NCBI GenBank assembly: GCA_038227045.1
Contig: JBBRQD010000013.1
Location: forward strand, 1 to 64,000
DNA from: JANXLS01 sp038227045
GTDB taxonomy: Bacteria > Planctomycetota > SZUA-567 > H5-PLA8
Direction of reading: 5' to 3'
DNA: 64,000 bases
In this document: positions 1-8,451 of the stretch, one piece after another
Numbering within the stretch: the stretch's first letter is position 1
Layout: each line of letters opens with the position of its first letter
Translations under genes and position numbers: made by a program
Notes under the pieces: model-generated
The model's input: only the letters and a program-made list of their open reading frames with translations
Database searches by the model: none
What the model was told of the DNA's origin: nothing

Positions 1-211
1 AGCGTTCCGATAAACGAGTCTTTTCCCAACAGAAAACGACTGAATAGCAGATTGCACGATCAACGACTTCATGCGTATTGTTTGTTTCGAGATTTGGCTT
101 GCAATCGCATTACATAGCAGGGCCGACGAGCGGCCGTATCGCTCGCGGGGTGAGGGATAATCGCTGATTAATCAATTCGCATTGTTTACTCCGTGAAAAT
201 CCCTTGCCCGA

Positions 212-913
212 TCATTTATTCTGAGGCGGTTCGTCCGGCTTAACCCACGAATCCGCATCGGTCGCCGGTGAATCCGCCAATCTCGGTGGAGCCCACGGAT
301 CGGCAGGAGATTGCGGCGCCGGACCCGTCGAAAAAAACGGTTCCATTGGATCGCCTACCGGTGGCGCGGCATCGGTGATTGGTGTGGCTTCAGGCATGGG
401 TTCAGCATCTGGAACCGCCACCGGCTCTGGAACCGCCACCGGCGGCGGTTTCTCTCGCTCAATGCGCGCGTTCACCGCGGCAATTTTTTCCCGAATGGCG
501 TTCACGATCGAATCGAAGCGCGCCTGAATCTGTTTCTTGTCAAATCCAAAGACGATCTCAACCGTTTTCCGCCGTCCAAAAATTGTGATCACGTCCTGGC
601 GGGAAATCAGCCGCAACGCACCCACGCCGGCGAATAGCATTGCGACGACTCCCAGCACCACCACAATCGCCAGTTCTCCTTTGGCAATCAGGGTCGCGAG
701 CGCGGCAAGTCCGAAAAGCATCGCACCCATACAAGCGGCCACCAGGTAGAACCAGCCGAACCGGCGGCTGTGCGCGACCATGACGATGTCGTCGAGATAA
801 ATTCGCCGGCGGACAATATCCACCGAGAATTGCTCCTCAATCTCAAGGCAATCGGCGGTCAGAAAAACGCTGATATTTCCGCGCACTCCGCCTTTTCCCA
901 AAAAGGTTTTCAT
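212..913 (-). CDS. Two-TM membrane protein with Pro-rich tail
   Basis: No family recognised. The 233-residue protein has a polar N-terminal part (about 1-50), two hydrophobic segments (about 53-76 and 81-100), a charged, probably helical stretch (about 125-155) and an acidic, Pro/Ala-rich tail of about 80 residues with PVAVPE/PVAVPD-type repeats. The N-terminal part plus TM pair resembles a small PH-like membrane domain, but this is only an impression. It is the last gene of a minus-strand trio: the gene before it ends 12 bases upstream, so co-transcription is likely. The neighbours are zinc-finger membrane proteins. The real-gene call rests on consistent coding composition, operon spacing and clear membrane topology. 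Confidence 0.7.
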   Translation of the reverse strand: MKTFLGKGGVRGNISVFLTADCLEIEEQFSVDIVRRRIYLDDIVMVAHSRRFGWFYLVAACMGAMLFGLAALATLIAKGELAIVVVLGVVAMLFAGVGALRLISRQDVITIFGRRKTVEIVFGFDKKQIQARFDSIVNAIREKIAAVNARIEREKPPPVAVPEPVAVPDAEPMPEATPITDAAPPVGDPMEPFFSTGPAPQSPADPWAPPRLADSPATDADSWVKPDEPPQNK

Positions 914-925
914 TCAGTGCGTGCC

Positions 926-1561
926 TCAAATCCTCTTGTACATGTAATACGCGAACCAGATCGCGCCACCGAGGTTGTATGCCGTATCGAAAATGCCCAG
1001 CAACAATATCGAGATCAATCCGGCGATTCCGCCCGCTGCGGGATTGCCCGCCCGCCACTGTCGGATCGCCTTGATTGAGTAGAACATCGAAAAAGGACCG
1101 ACCAGCAATCCGACGAGAGGAATCAGTCCGAGGGTCGCGCATATTCGGCCGACACCGCGGTCGTACGATGAACTGGCCGGCCCGAATTCTTCCGTGCCTG
1201 TTTGCAAAATGCGTTCGAAACAAGCGGGACAAAACGCTTTTCCACCCAGTTCGATGCGGCACAGCGCGCAGATAAAAGTGCCGCAGCGTTCGCAAATTCC
1301 TTCGGCCGCATTGAGCGGGTGTTTTGCGCACGCCGACTCGTCCGCCGCGACGCCACCCTCAACAACGCCCGTGTGAGCGCCGAAATTCCGCACCGTCACG
1401 ATTTCCGGCGGCAGCGTGAAGACCGCCGCTTGAAACGTATTCTGGCAGCTCGTGCAAAGCATCTCGCCGCTATGCAACTGAGCCGGCTTGAAGATGCGGC
1501 CGCAATAGGGGCAGCACGGCTTCGGATACGGTTTATGAACCTTCAAAACTGTCGCGGCCAT
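926..1561 (-). CDS. Zinc-ribbon/B-box-like membrane protein
   Basis: The N-terminus carries a CPYC...CTSC zinc ribbon (about residues 17-40). A B-box-like Cys/His cluster follows (C-x2-H, CERC, CALC, CPAC; about 77-120). Two or three hydrophobic segments follow at about 135-205, resembling DUF4190-type membrane segments (GLIPLVGLLVGPFSMFYS, GGIAGLISILLLGIF). I chose ATG at 1561, with GGAG about 7 bases upstream, over a TTG two codons earlier. Function is unknown; cytoplasmic zinc-binding heads on membrane anchors are usually assigned to protein-protein interaction. It sits between the RDD protein and the Pro-rich-tail membrane protein in one minus-strand unit. Confidence 0.75.
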   Translation of the reverse strand: MAATVLKVHKPYPKPCCPYCGRIFKPAQLHSGEMLCTSCQNTFQAAVFTLPPEIVTVRNFGAHTGVVEGGVAADESACAKHPLNAAEGICERCGTFICALCRIELGGKAFCPACFERILQTGTEEFGPASSSYDRGVGRICATLGLIPLVGLLVGPFSMFYSIKAIRQWRAGNPAAGGIAGLISILLLGIFDTAYNLGGAIWFAYYMYKRI

Positions 1562-1646
1562 GACCAACTCCGTGGATTAAACTTCTTTGCCCTCTCCTCC
1601 TGCTGTCCTCTGCGCGCCTCTGCGTCCTCTCGCGGTGAAAAAGCCA

Positions 1647-2273
1647 TCAATCCGTATTGACAACCCGCGTCTTCGCGCCGAGATCGTGCAAGCTGGCGCG
1701 TTCCAGTCCGAGCGCGAACACCAATTCAATCAATGGCCCAATGCATGACGTACAGCCCGCATAGAACACGGATAATTTTAGGAACGCACGCCACCAGGCC
1801 TGTTTTTTCGTGATCGGATTGCCTTCCGCCGTCACGACGCGGATTTTCACCGCCATTTTTCCCAGTGTCTGGCCCTTGTTTCCGGCGAGCATGAAGCCTT
1901 CGTAGCACATCCCCACCGTGTCGCCCAGCACGCCAAAAAGCAGTGTCAATCCCAGAACCCATCCGCTCTTCGCGGGCGAACGGGTATTAAACACCGCCAT
2001 CATGATGAATTGTCCGACCTGGCTGATCCCGAACGCCAATCCGAATTTGACCATGCCATCGAGAATCCACGCGCCGAAGCGTTTGTCCATCCCGGCATAA
2101 TCGGGGCTGAACATGTCGGTGCCAGCCAGTACGTCGCGCACCTGGGCGGTCTTGCAGTCCGCGCAAAAATTGAAATGCTGAAGCTCAACCGTGCAATTCG
2201 GGCAAAAATCCCGCCGGCAACGCCAGCACAAGACCAGTCCATCGTGCGTATTCGGATGGTTGAGACAAGGCAT
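1647..2273 (-). CDS. RDD family membrane protein with B-box-like zinc finger
   Basis: The N-terminal 45 residues hold C-x3-H, CWRC, CPNC and CADC, a B-box-like zinc site starting right at MPCLNHPN. An RDD domain follows (about 60-190) with the typical R-x-G-A-W-I-L-D-G motif, several TM segments and the GQTLGKMAVKIRVV signature. I chose the ATG at 2273 because the zinc-finger motif begins there; the frame stays open to 2375 but that extension has no domain. RDD proteins are often proposed to be transporters, but the substrate here is unknown. It heads the three-gene minus-strand run of membrane proteins. Confidence 0.8.
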   Translation of the reverse strand: MPCLNHPNTHDGLVLCWRCRRDFCPNCTVELQHFNFCADCKTAQVRDVLAGTDMFSPDYAGMDKRFGAWILDGMVKFGLAFGISQVGQFIMMAVFNTRSPAKSGWVLGLTLLFGVLGDTVGMCYEGFMLAGNKGQTLGKMAVKIRVVTAEGNPITKKQAWWRAFLKLSVFYAGCTSCIGPLIELVFALGLERASLHDLGAKTRVVNTD

Positions 2274-2530
2274 GAAAGCGGCTCTTCGGTCCAGACTGGT
2301 TTTTGAATGAGGCGATGCAAATAGTATCCAGCAAGCTGTCGGCGCGTCAAACACCAACGGAAAAACGTGCAACATTGAAAAACTTCGGATTCGACGCCTA
2401 TTGCCATTTCACCCTTTTACAATCCATTTACACTTTTTCCCGCAACTTCCCGCCGCCTAGCGCGTCCAAAGGCACAGAATCGAGACCTTGCGTCTGATTC
2501 TCGGCATCGTCCAACTTCAGGAGTTCAGCC

Positions 2531-4969
2531 ATGCGCCACCGCTCACTCATTCACATCGCCTCACTGCTCGCGATTATGTTTGCCTTCACCGTTCGAGCCG
2601 AAGGGCTCTTCGTTCCCATCGTCGAAAAAGTAGCGGTGCCCGCTACCGCGTTTCCCATGCCCCCTGACATGCGCCGGCCGAATCCGCCGCAGCCCCTTCC
2701 GCCTGACCCCAGCCGGCTTCCGTTTCGCATCACCTCCTGCAAAGTGGACGTGCGCATCGAAGAGAACGTCGCCACCACCTCCATCGAACAATCGTTTCTG
2801 AATCTCTCCGGCCGCGACTTGGAAGTGCGCATGATGTACCCCATTCCCACGGGTGCCGCGATCAACAACTCCGCGCTGTCGATGGACGGACAGATGATCG
2901 AAGGCAAACTCTACAACGCCGAGGAGGCCCAGCGCATTTATCAGTCGATCGTCATGCAGCGCCGCGACCCGGCCTTGCTGCGCTATGCGGGCGACAATCT
3001 CTACGAAGCCAGCATTTTTCCCGTGCCGCCAAATCAGGAGCGCAAGCTGAAATTCAGCTATACGCAGCTTCTCACCGCGACCGCCGGGCTGTACGATTTC
3101 CGCCATATTCTTACGACGTCTCAACACTACAGCGAAGGCATCGGCCACTACGAATTGAATTGCCAGATTCGCTCCAAAAATGGCATGGGTCCGGTCTACA
3201 GTTCCAGCCATCAAGTGGCCATTGAGCGCCCAGACTCGAACACCGCGCTGGTGAAATTGACCGGCAACAATCTTGCGTCCGAGAACGACCTGCGCATTTA
3301 TTATTCGCCGTCGAAGGCAGAAGTCGCGTTCCGCGTGATCGCGCATCGCGTCTCGGAAAGCGAAGACGGCTATTTCATGTTGATTGGCCGCGCCGACGAG
3401 TCGCTCGACAAAGCCAAAATGCCTGCGAAGGAACTGGTTTTCGTCGTCGACCGCAGCGGCTCGATGCAGGGTCCGAAGATTCAACAGACCAAGAACGCGC
3501 TCAAGTTCTGTCTGAACTCGCTCAATGAACGCGACCGCTTCAACCTGATCACGTTCTCGACAGAAGTCGAAGGACTGTCCAGCAGCTCGATGCTGCCGGC
3601 GACGAAAGAGAACATCACCAAGGCGCTCGCGGCGGTGGATCAGATCGAAGCCAGCGGCGGAACGAATATCGACGGCGCGCTGCGCGCCGCACTCGGCAGC
3701 GATTTCACCGAGGGTCCGGCGACCGCGAAAATGATCGTCTTCATGACCGACGGCCTGCCCACCAACGGCGTCACCGATATGGGCGAAATTCTGCGCGGCA
3801 TGAAAGAGCTGAACAAGAAAAACAAGATCCGCTTCTTCAATTTCGGCGTCGGCGACGACGTGAACACGCATTTGCTCGACCAGCTCGCCAACGATCAGGA
3901 AGGCACATGCACGTATGTTTCCCCGCGCGAAGACATTGAAATCAAAGTGAGCGATTTCTTTTCGAAAATCAAGAACCCGGTGATGACCGAAGCGTTCTTC
4001 GATTTCGGCTCGGCAAGCGGCGCGAACAGCATCTATCCGAAGAAAATCCCCGCGCTCTTCAAGGGCGGCGAATTTGTCCTGACGGGCCGCTTCAAAGGCT
4101 CCGGCCCCGGCGAAATCGTGCTCACGGGAAACGTGGCGGGCGAGCAGAAGCGCATCGTGGTGAAAACGGACTGGCCGGCGCGCAGCCTCGACAATGCGTT
4201 CCTGCCGCGTGTCTGGGCCATGCGCAAGATCGGCCATCTATTGGAAAGCATGCGGCTCAACGGACAGAATCAGGAGATCGTCAAAGAGATCGTCGATCTT
4301 GCCACGCGGCACGGAATTGTCACGCCCTACACAAGCCAATTGGTGCTCGAACCGGGCATGACGGCGCGGCCCATCGCGTCGAATCGCAACGGCGGTCTGC
4401 AAGAGGATCGGGACGGCCGGGGATTCCGCGGCGAGTTTGCACCGATGGCGCCAGCCGATGCACTGCGCAAGCAAAGTGAGGCGAAGAAAGATGCGGCTGA
4501 TAAAGCGGGTGAATTGGGAGCGAACGCGCGCGAAATTCAAACGGGCGAAAATGCCACCGCGCTGGCCGCCGCCGAAAAGGATTTGAAAGAAGCGGTCAAC
4601 ATAATCGCCGACAAGCCCGCGGCGCGCGCGGCGGGAGGCACGAGTGTCGATGAACAGCGGCGGCAGATGGCCAACGCAATGAACGCCCGCTCGACAAAAG
4701 GCCGGGCGTACAATCTGGAAGATGCCAAATACATCGAACAGGCTCAGCAGCAATTGATCCGCAACATTGGATCGCGCACCTTCTACAGCCGGGGCGGGGT
4801 ATGGGTAGACTCGCAAGCAAAGGCCGATGTCAAGCCGAAGGTGATCAAGCAATTCAGCCCGGATTATTTCGAACTGCTCAAGAAAGATGCGGGACTCGGC
4901 GCAGTGCTGGCGCTCGGTGGAAACATCCTGATCGCCAACGGCAACGAGACGATTCAGATCGAGGAATAA
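2531..4969 (+). CDS. Secreted VIT and von Willebrand factor A domain protein
   Basis: The 812-residue protein starts with a signal peptide (about 1-23, ending VRAEG). A Pro-rich linker leads into a VIT (inter-alpha-trypsin inhibitor) domain (about 60-190, with IEQSFLNLS and the Y-x-A-E-E-A-x-x-IY motif). A VWA domain follows (about 295-470) with a complete MIDAS: D-R-S-G-S at about 305 and the T-D-G at nucleotide 3748. The C-terminal 200 residues are charged and helical (Lys/Glu/Ala-rich). The family architecture suggests metal-dependent adhesion or complex assembly outside the cytoplasm. ATG at 2531 is preceded by AGGAG. It stands alone, with a hairpin repeat downstream at 4985-5007. Confidence 0.9.
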   Translation: MRHRSLIHIASLLAIMFAFTVRAEGLFVPIVEKVAVPATAFPMPPDMRRPNPPQPLPPDPSRLPFRITSCKVDVRIEENVATTSIEQSFLNLSGRDLEVRMMYPIPTGAAINNSALSMDGQMIEGKLYNAEEAQRIYQSIVMQRRDPALLRYAGDNLYEASIFPVPPNQERKLKFSYTQLLTATAGLYDFRHILTTSQHYSEGIGHYELNCQIRSKNGMGPVYSSSHQVAIERPDSNTALVKLTGNNLASENDLRIYYSPSKAEVAFRVIAHRVSESEDGYFMLIGRADESLDKAKMPAKELVFVVDRSGSMQGPKIQQTKNALKFCLNSLNERDRFNLITFSTEVEGLSSSSMLPATKENITKALAAVDQIEASGGTNIDGALRAALGSDFTEGPATAKMIVFMTDGLPTNGVTDMGEILRGMKELNKKNKIRFFNFGVGDDVNTHLLDQLANDQEGTCTYVSPREDIEIKVSDFFSKIKNPVMTEAFFDFGSASGANSIYPKKIPALFKGGEFVLTGRFKGSGPGEIVLTGNVAGEQKRIVVKTDWPARSLDNAFLPRVWAMRKIGHLLESMRLNGQNQEIVKEIVDLATRHGIVTPYTSQLVLEPGMTARPIASNRNGGLQEDRDGRGFRGEFAPMAPADALRKQSEAKKDAADKAGELGANAREIQTGENATALAAAEKDLKEAVNIIADKPAARAAGGTSVDEQRRQMANAMNARSTKGRAYNLEDAKYIEQAQQQLIRNIGSRTFYSRGGVWVDSQAKADVKPKVIKQFSPDYFELLKKDAGLGAVLALGGNILIANGNETIQIEE

Positions 4970-4984
4970 TTCGTAGTCGCAGTC

Positions 4985-5007
4985 GCCCTCTCCCACAGGG
5001 AGAGGGC
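4985..5007. repeat. Perfect 10-bp hairpin, CCCTCTCCC family
   Basis: A 10-bp perfect stem (gccctctccc / gggagagggc) with a 3-base loop lies 13 bases after the VIT/VWA gene. There is no T-run, so it is not a classical intrinsic terminator. It shares its core with the terminal repeats of the DUF559 element at 41295-41760. Confidence 0.7.
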
Positions 5008-5083
5008 AACGCATTCCCGCTCAACACGGTTTCAAAATTGTCATTTGAGCGCGCGAAAAGATTCCGTAAAATCACCGCGCATC

Positions 5084-5635
5084 ATGACGCCATCCATCGA
5101 AATCATCCGCGCGTTTCTCGCCACCCATGTTTCCGTCGACGCGAGCGAAAGCGATTCGGTTCGCCGCATGTGCGACTTGATCGCGAACGCGGCGGATCCG
5201 TTTTCGCGTGCCCATTATGTGCCGGGGCATCTGACTGCCAGCGGCATCGTGTTGAACGCCGATCGCACGTATACCCTGTTGATTTTTCATACCAAATTGC
5301 AGCGCTGGCTGCAGCCCGGCGGACACTTCGAGCCGGGCGAGTTCGATCCCAGTCTCGCCGCCGCGCGCGAAGTTCTGGAAGAGACCGGCATCCACACGCG
5401 CTGGCCCGGCGAACGCCCACTGCTTCTGGACGTGGACGTGCACGAAATTCCGGCGCGCAAAACCGAACCCGCCCACGGCCATTTCGATCTGCGCATGTTG
5501 CTGATTGCCGAACCCGGCGAAGTTCAGGCGCGCGAAGTCTCCGCCGCGCGCTGGTGTGCCCCGCACGAATTTACGTCACTGCATCTCGATCCCGGCACGA
5601 TCCGTGCATTGAAAAAATGCGGTATGGAGAACTGA
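5084..5635 (+). CDS. Nudix hydrolase
   Basis: The Nudix box lies at about residues 80-105 (GGHFEPGE ... AAAREVLEETGI). It has one extra residue between the first Glu and the REVLEE core compared with the strict GX5EX7REUXEEXGU pattern, as seen in some subfamilies with a GGHxEPGE start. The metal-binding Glu pair is present. The family hydrolyses nucleoside diphosphates linked to another moiety; the substrate cannot be told here. I chose ATG at 5084 (MTPSIEII, 183 residues) over the upstream TTG at 5045. No strong ribosome binding site is visible. The gene ends about 50 bases before the next small gene. Confidence 0.85.
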   Translation: MTPSIEIIRAFLATHVSVDASESDSVRRMCDLIANAADPFSRAHYVPGHLTASGIVLNADRTYTLLIFHTKLQRWLQPGGHFEPGEFDPSLAAAREVLEETGIHTRWPGERPLLLDVDVHEIPARKTEPAHGHFDLRMLLIAEPGEVQAREVSAARWCAPHEFTSLHLDPGTIRALKKCGMEN

Positions 5636-5687
5636 CGTTTCGAACGATAATTGTTCCGGCACTTTTCTTAAAGGAGATCACGCAATC

Positions 5688-5951
5688 ATGGCAAAAGGCC
5701 AATTCCACTCCGCGCATCAGAAGGGCATCATCAAGCGGTACTACGAAAACAAGAGCGATATCCACACGCAAAAACTGAGCGAGATCGTTTCGGATTTGTA
5801 CCTCGAAGAGAACCCCGCAAAGCAAAAGCGTCTCTGGGCAAGCGCGGAAACCGCCTTGATGAATTTGGGCGCAAACAAGGCCCAGGTCGACCAGATCGTC
5901 GCGGAGAAGAATCTCGCGGCCCTGGCGAAACTCGCGGAAAAGCTTTTCTAA
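5688..5951 (+). CDS. Small conserved helical protein (MAKGQFHS-type), unknown function
   Basis: An 87-residue, highly charged, wholly helical protein with no membrane segment. It begins MAKGQFHSAHQKGIIKRYYEN and ends KLAEKLF. From memory, short proteins with this MAKG-x-F...GI-x-KRYY start recur in planctomycete genomes. A strong ribosome binding site (AAAGGAG) sits about 10 bases before the ATG, which makes a real gene likely. Function is unknown; size and composition would fit a nucleic-acid or ribosome-associated protein, but nothing proves this. It is probably transcribed separately from the Nudix gene. Confidence 0.8.
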   Translation: MAKGQFHSAHQKGIIKRYYENKSDIHTQKLSEIVSDLYLEENPAKQKRLWASAETALMNLGANKAQVDQIVAEKNLAALAKLAEKLF

Positions 5952-6073
5952 CCGCGATTAATTAACCGCTTTCGCCGCGGATTGCCATTTTGCAAAAAGA
6001 CGGCATACTGTGTGGCGAACGAGTTGCGCCGAAAGTGCTGCGCACCGCGAAATTTCAAGTGGGGAGAGTGGTC

Positions 6074-6823
6074 ATGAAGGATGATCTTCGCAAACTGCTT
6101 GTCTCGGAATCCGAGATGTACTCGACGAACGGCTTTGCCCCCGTGGTCGACGCGCTCCACGAATACCGAAATAGCCTGAGCCGCAACATCGACAACTGCT
6201 TGAAATTCATCGCCCTGGCCGGAGTCGTCGGCCTGACGGCCGCGAGCGCCATCGCCTTCAGCGTCATTTCGGCATCCTATCCCGGCGGAATGTCATCGCT
6301 CGGCGTGATGCCTGGCGTCGTCGCGCTGGGCTGCGCGGTTGCTCTGTTGTGCGCGCGCGTTATCGACTTCGAAGGGCGCTTTATCCTGGGTAAATACGGC
6401 AAGGAGGCGCACGAACGCTACCTCCAATACAGCAGTCCCGCGCAGATGCAAAAACGGCTTTACGAAGAAGTCACGCGCTTCAACCGGCTAGTGCGGGCGA
6501 TCCACGTCAGCGACGAAATCGACGCCGCCGGGGTGCCAGGCGCCAGGATTCAAGACCGCGACGCGTTGCTAAAGAGCATGGCCGTCGCGCGAACCGATTT
6601 GATGCGCGCATTGAAACTCGAGCGCATCATGCGCGAGCACGCCGATGTATCGAGCGTCGAATTCCAGCTCTTCAACGTCGAACTGACGCAAGCCGCCGCG
6701 ATGGAAGTCGAAGATGCCGCGACGCAGCAAAGCAAACTCATGAACGAAGCCTTCCAAATCGCGCGCTCGGTGCAGATCGAAGTCCACAAACTGCAAACGC
6801 AGGACCGGCAGCGCTCCCTCTGA
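6074..6823 (+). CDS. Membrane protein with two TM helices and helical cytosolic region
   Basis: About 250 residues. Two hydrophobic segments near the N-terminus (about 44-66 and 76-96) are followed by a long charged helical region to the C-terminus (RFNRLVRAIHVSDEIDAAG, then several amphipathic helices). No family is recognised. I chose ATG at 6074, preceded by GGGGAGAG; an in-frame upstream start at 5990 would add 28 poorly structured residues. The gene converges with the 3-hydroxybutyryl-CoA dehydrogenase gene (7 bases between stops) with no visible terminator between them. Confidence 0.7.
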   Translation: MKDDLRKLLVSESEMYSTNGFAPVVDALHEYRNSLSRNIDNCLKFIALAGVVGLTAASAIAFSVISASYPGGMSSLGVMPGVVALGCAVALLCARVIDFEGRFILGKYGKEAHERYLQYSSPAQMQKRLYEEVTRFNRLVRAIHVSDEIDAAGVPGARIQDRDALLKSMAVARTDLMRALKLERIMREHADVSSVEFQLFNVELTQAAAMEVEDAATQQSKLMNEAFQIARSVQIEVHKLQTQDRQRSL

Positions 6824-6829
6824 AATGGT

Positions 6830-7678
6830 CTACGCGTATTTATAAAATCCCTCGCCGCTCTTCTTTCCCAATTTTCCGGCAGCGACCATCTGGCGCAGCA
6901 GCGGGCATGGGCGGTATTTTGAATCGCCGAATCCTTGCTGCAGCACTTCCATGATCGCAAGACAAATATCGAGGCCGATGAAATCGGCGAGCTGGAGCGG
7001 CCCCATCGGGTGCGCCATTCCGAGCTTCATGATTTCGTCGATGGCCGCAGGCGTGGCGATGCTTTCATGCACCGCGAAGATCGCCTCGTTGATCATGGGC
7101 ATGATAATGCGGTTGGACACAAAGCCTGGAAAATCGCGCGCTTCGACCGGCGTTTTGCCCATCGAAGCAGCCAGTTCCGCCGCGTTGCGCACGGTCTCGT
7201 CGGACGTACGGCTGCCGCGAATCAGTTCGACGAGTTTCATCATCGGCACGGGATTGAAAAAATGCATCCCAACGAAACGCTCCGGGCGCTTGACCGCCGC
7301 CGCCAGTTTTGTAATGGAGATGCTCGACGTGTTCGACGCAAAGAGCGTGGTCTCCGCGCAGATCGCGCTCAAGCGCGTCCAGATTTCCATCTTCGCTGCT
7401 TCGTTTTCGAAAATAGCCTCAATGACGACATCGGCATCGGCCGCATTCAGCAGATCGCCGAAACGGATGATGCGCTTCGAGGTGCTGTCGGCCGCGGCTT
7501 GCTCAATGGTGGCTTTCTTCACCAGCCGTTGCAAGGAACTCTCGATGACAGCCACCGCGTGTTGCAGCGCGCCTTCGTGAGCGTCAATGAGCTTGACCGT
7601 GTTGCCGGCCGCGGCCGCGACTTGGGCGATCCCCGAACCCATCGTTCCCGCGCCGATCACCGCAATAATTTTAGACAC
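6830..7678 (-). CDS. hbd: 3-hydroxybutyryl-CoA dehydrogenase
   Basis: NAD-dependent oxidation of 3-hydroxyacyl-CoA to 3-oxoacyl-CoA. The Rossmann motif GAGTMGSGIAQVAAAAG is at residues 8-24, the NTSSISIT segment and the HFFNPVPMMKLVE catalytic His region lie mid-protein, and the C-terminal dimerisation domain (GLDICLAIMEVL) is complete. At 282 residues it matches single-function Hbd rather than fused FadB. I chose GTG at 7678, which overlaps the stop of the upstream cobalamin-binding gene (GTGTCTAA). This is tight translational coupling. With the mutase and acyl-CoA dehydrogenase nearby it supports C4 acyl-CoA oxidation. Confidence 0.92.
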   Translation of the reverse strand: MSKIIAVIGAGTMGSGIAQVAAAAGNTVKLIDAHEGALQHAVAVIESSLQRLVKKATIEQAAADSTSKRIIRFGDLLNAADADVVIEAIFENEAAKMEIWTRLSAICAETTLFASNTSSISITKLAAAVKRPERFVGMHFFNPVPMMKLVELIRGSRTSDETVRNAAELAASMGKTPVEARDFPGFVSNRIIMPMINEAIFAVHESIATPAAIDEIMKLGMAHPMGPLQLADFIGLDICLAIMEVLQQGFGDSKYRPCPLLRQMVAAGKLGKKSGEGFYKYA

Positions 7679-8099
7679 CGCGCGACTCCTTCGCTGTGAA
7701 ATACGAATCAAGATACGCAGTGATTTTTCGCGTATCGGTGCCTGGCGTAAAAATTTCGCCCATGCCCAGCGCTTTCAGTTCGTCGATGTCGCGCTGCGGC
7801 ACGATGCCGCCGCCGAAAAGCAGCACGTCGCCCATGCCATTTTTTCGGAGACCTTCAAGCACCGCCGGAAACAGCGTCATGTGCGCGCCGGAGAGAATCG
7901 AAAGGCCCACCGCTTCGGCATCCTCCTGCAATGCGGCCTGGACGATCGCTTCAGGCTCCTGATGCAATCCAATGTAAACGATTTCGTAGCCGGATTCGGC
8001 CAGCGCGCGCGCGACGACTTTCGCGCCGCGGTCGTGTCCGTCGAGGCCGGGTTTTGCGATCAGGATGCGGTGACACCGACTGGGATTTTCGTTCGCCAT
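7671..8099 (-). CDS. icmB: B12-binding small subunit of acyl-CoA mutase (IcmB-like)
   Basis: A free-standing cobalamin-binding domain of 142 residues. It has the base-off B12 motif D-G-H-D-R-G (D20, H22, G25), then the S-x-L and GGG elements (LSILSGAH, LLFGGGIVP) of the methylmalonyl-CoA mutase C-terminal domain. Separate small subunits of this size occur in isobutyryl-CoA mutase (IcmB) and in archaeal-type methylmalonyl-CoA mutases. The large subunit lies upstream at 8452-10062 with a zinc-ribbon gene and a 24-bp hairpin between them. It overlaps the hbd start. The domain call is firm; naming as IcmB follows from the specificity residues of the large subunit. Confidence 0.88.
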   Translation of the reverse strand: MANENPSRCHRILIAKPGLDGHDRGAKVVARALAESGYEIVYIGLHQEPEAIVQAALQEDAEAVGLSILSGAHMTLFPAVLEGLRKNGMGDVLLFGGGIVPQRDIDELKALGMGEIFTPGTDTRKITAYLDSYFTAKESRGV

Positions 8100-8144
8100 A
8101 AGAAATGTTTACCACACTCGCGGCTCAAACGCCAGAGCGCGGAA

Positions 8145-8202
8145 GTTCGGAGTTCAGCCTTTAGGCTGCCAGTCCCGACAGCCTAAAGGCTGAACTCCGA
8201 AC
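8145..8202. repeat. Perfect 24-bp inverted repeat abutting a stop codon
   Basis: The arms 8145-8168 and 8179-8202 are perfectly complementary over 24 bp, with a 10-base loop (core agcctttaggctg / cagcctaaaggct). The element ends at the base next to the stop codon of the zinc-ribbon gene and lies 46 bases before the start of the B12 subunit gene. There is no T-run. It may trim or attenuate the transcript between the large and small mutase subunits, or be a dispersed repeat. Confidence 0.9.
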
Positions 8203-8445
8203 TCAACGTTTGAAATGATAGTACAGCGCAATCAAAAAAGGTGCGACTATTCCGATCAGCGCCAGCCAGCCGGCGATGACCCATAGTGGCGCCAAGCGCT
8301 GCCCCGAACGCGCCTCGGGCTTGGCGAAATCGCCGAGACCATCGGTGTAATTTCCGCAACTGGGGCAGCGCGGCGAGTCGGCGTAAATCCATTTCCCGCA
8401 ATAGCTGCATTGCTCGTGGTCGGAGTCGAATGCGTCGTCGCCCAT
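8203..8445 (-). CDS. Small zinc-ribbon single-TM protein
   Basis: An 80-residue protein: acidic start (MGDDAFDSDHE), a four-Cys zinc ribbon (CSYC ... CPSC, residues 13-31), a linker and one TM helix (about 54-75) ending YYHFKR. No known function. It starts 6 bases after the stop of the mutase large subunit, so it is in the same transcription unit, between the two mutase subunits. Whether it serves the mutase or only sits there is open. Small zinc-ribbon membrane proteins are common in this window (see 926-1561 and 1647-2273). Confidence 0.75.
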   Translation of the reverse strand: MGDDAFDSDHEQCSYCGKWIYADSPRCPSCGNYTDGLGDFAKPEARSGQRLAPLWVIAGWLALIGIVAPFLIALYYHFKR

Positions 8446-8451
8446 GAGAAT

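Noticed and set aside
2561..4237. 558-codon minus-strand open frame opposite the VIT/VWA gene
   Set aside because: Antisense shadow with low-complexity composition; the opposite strand has a complete VIT and VWA domain and signal peptide.
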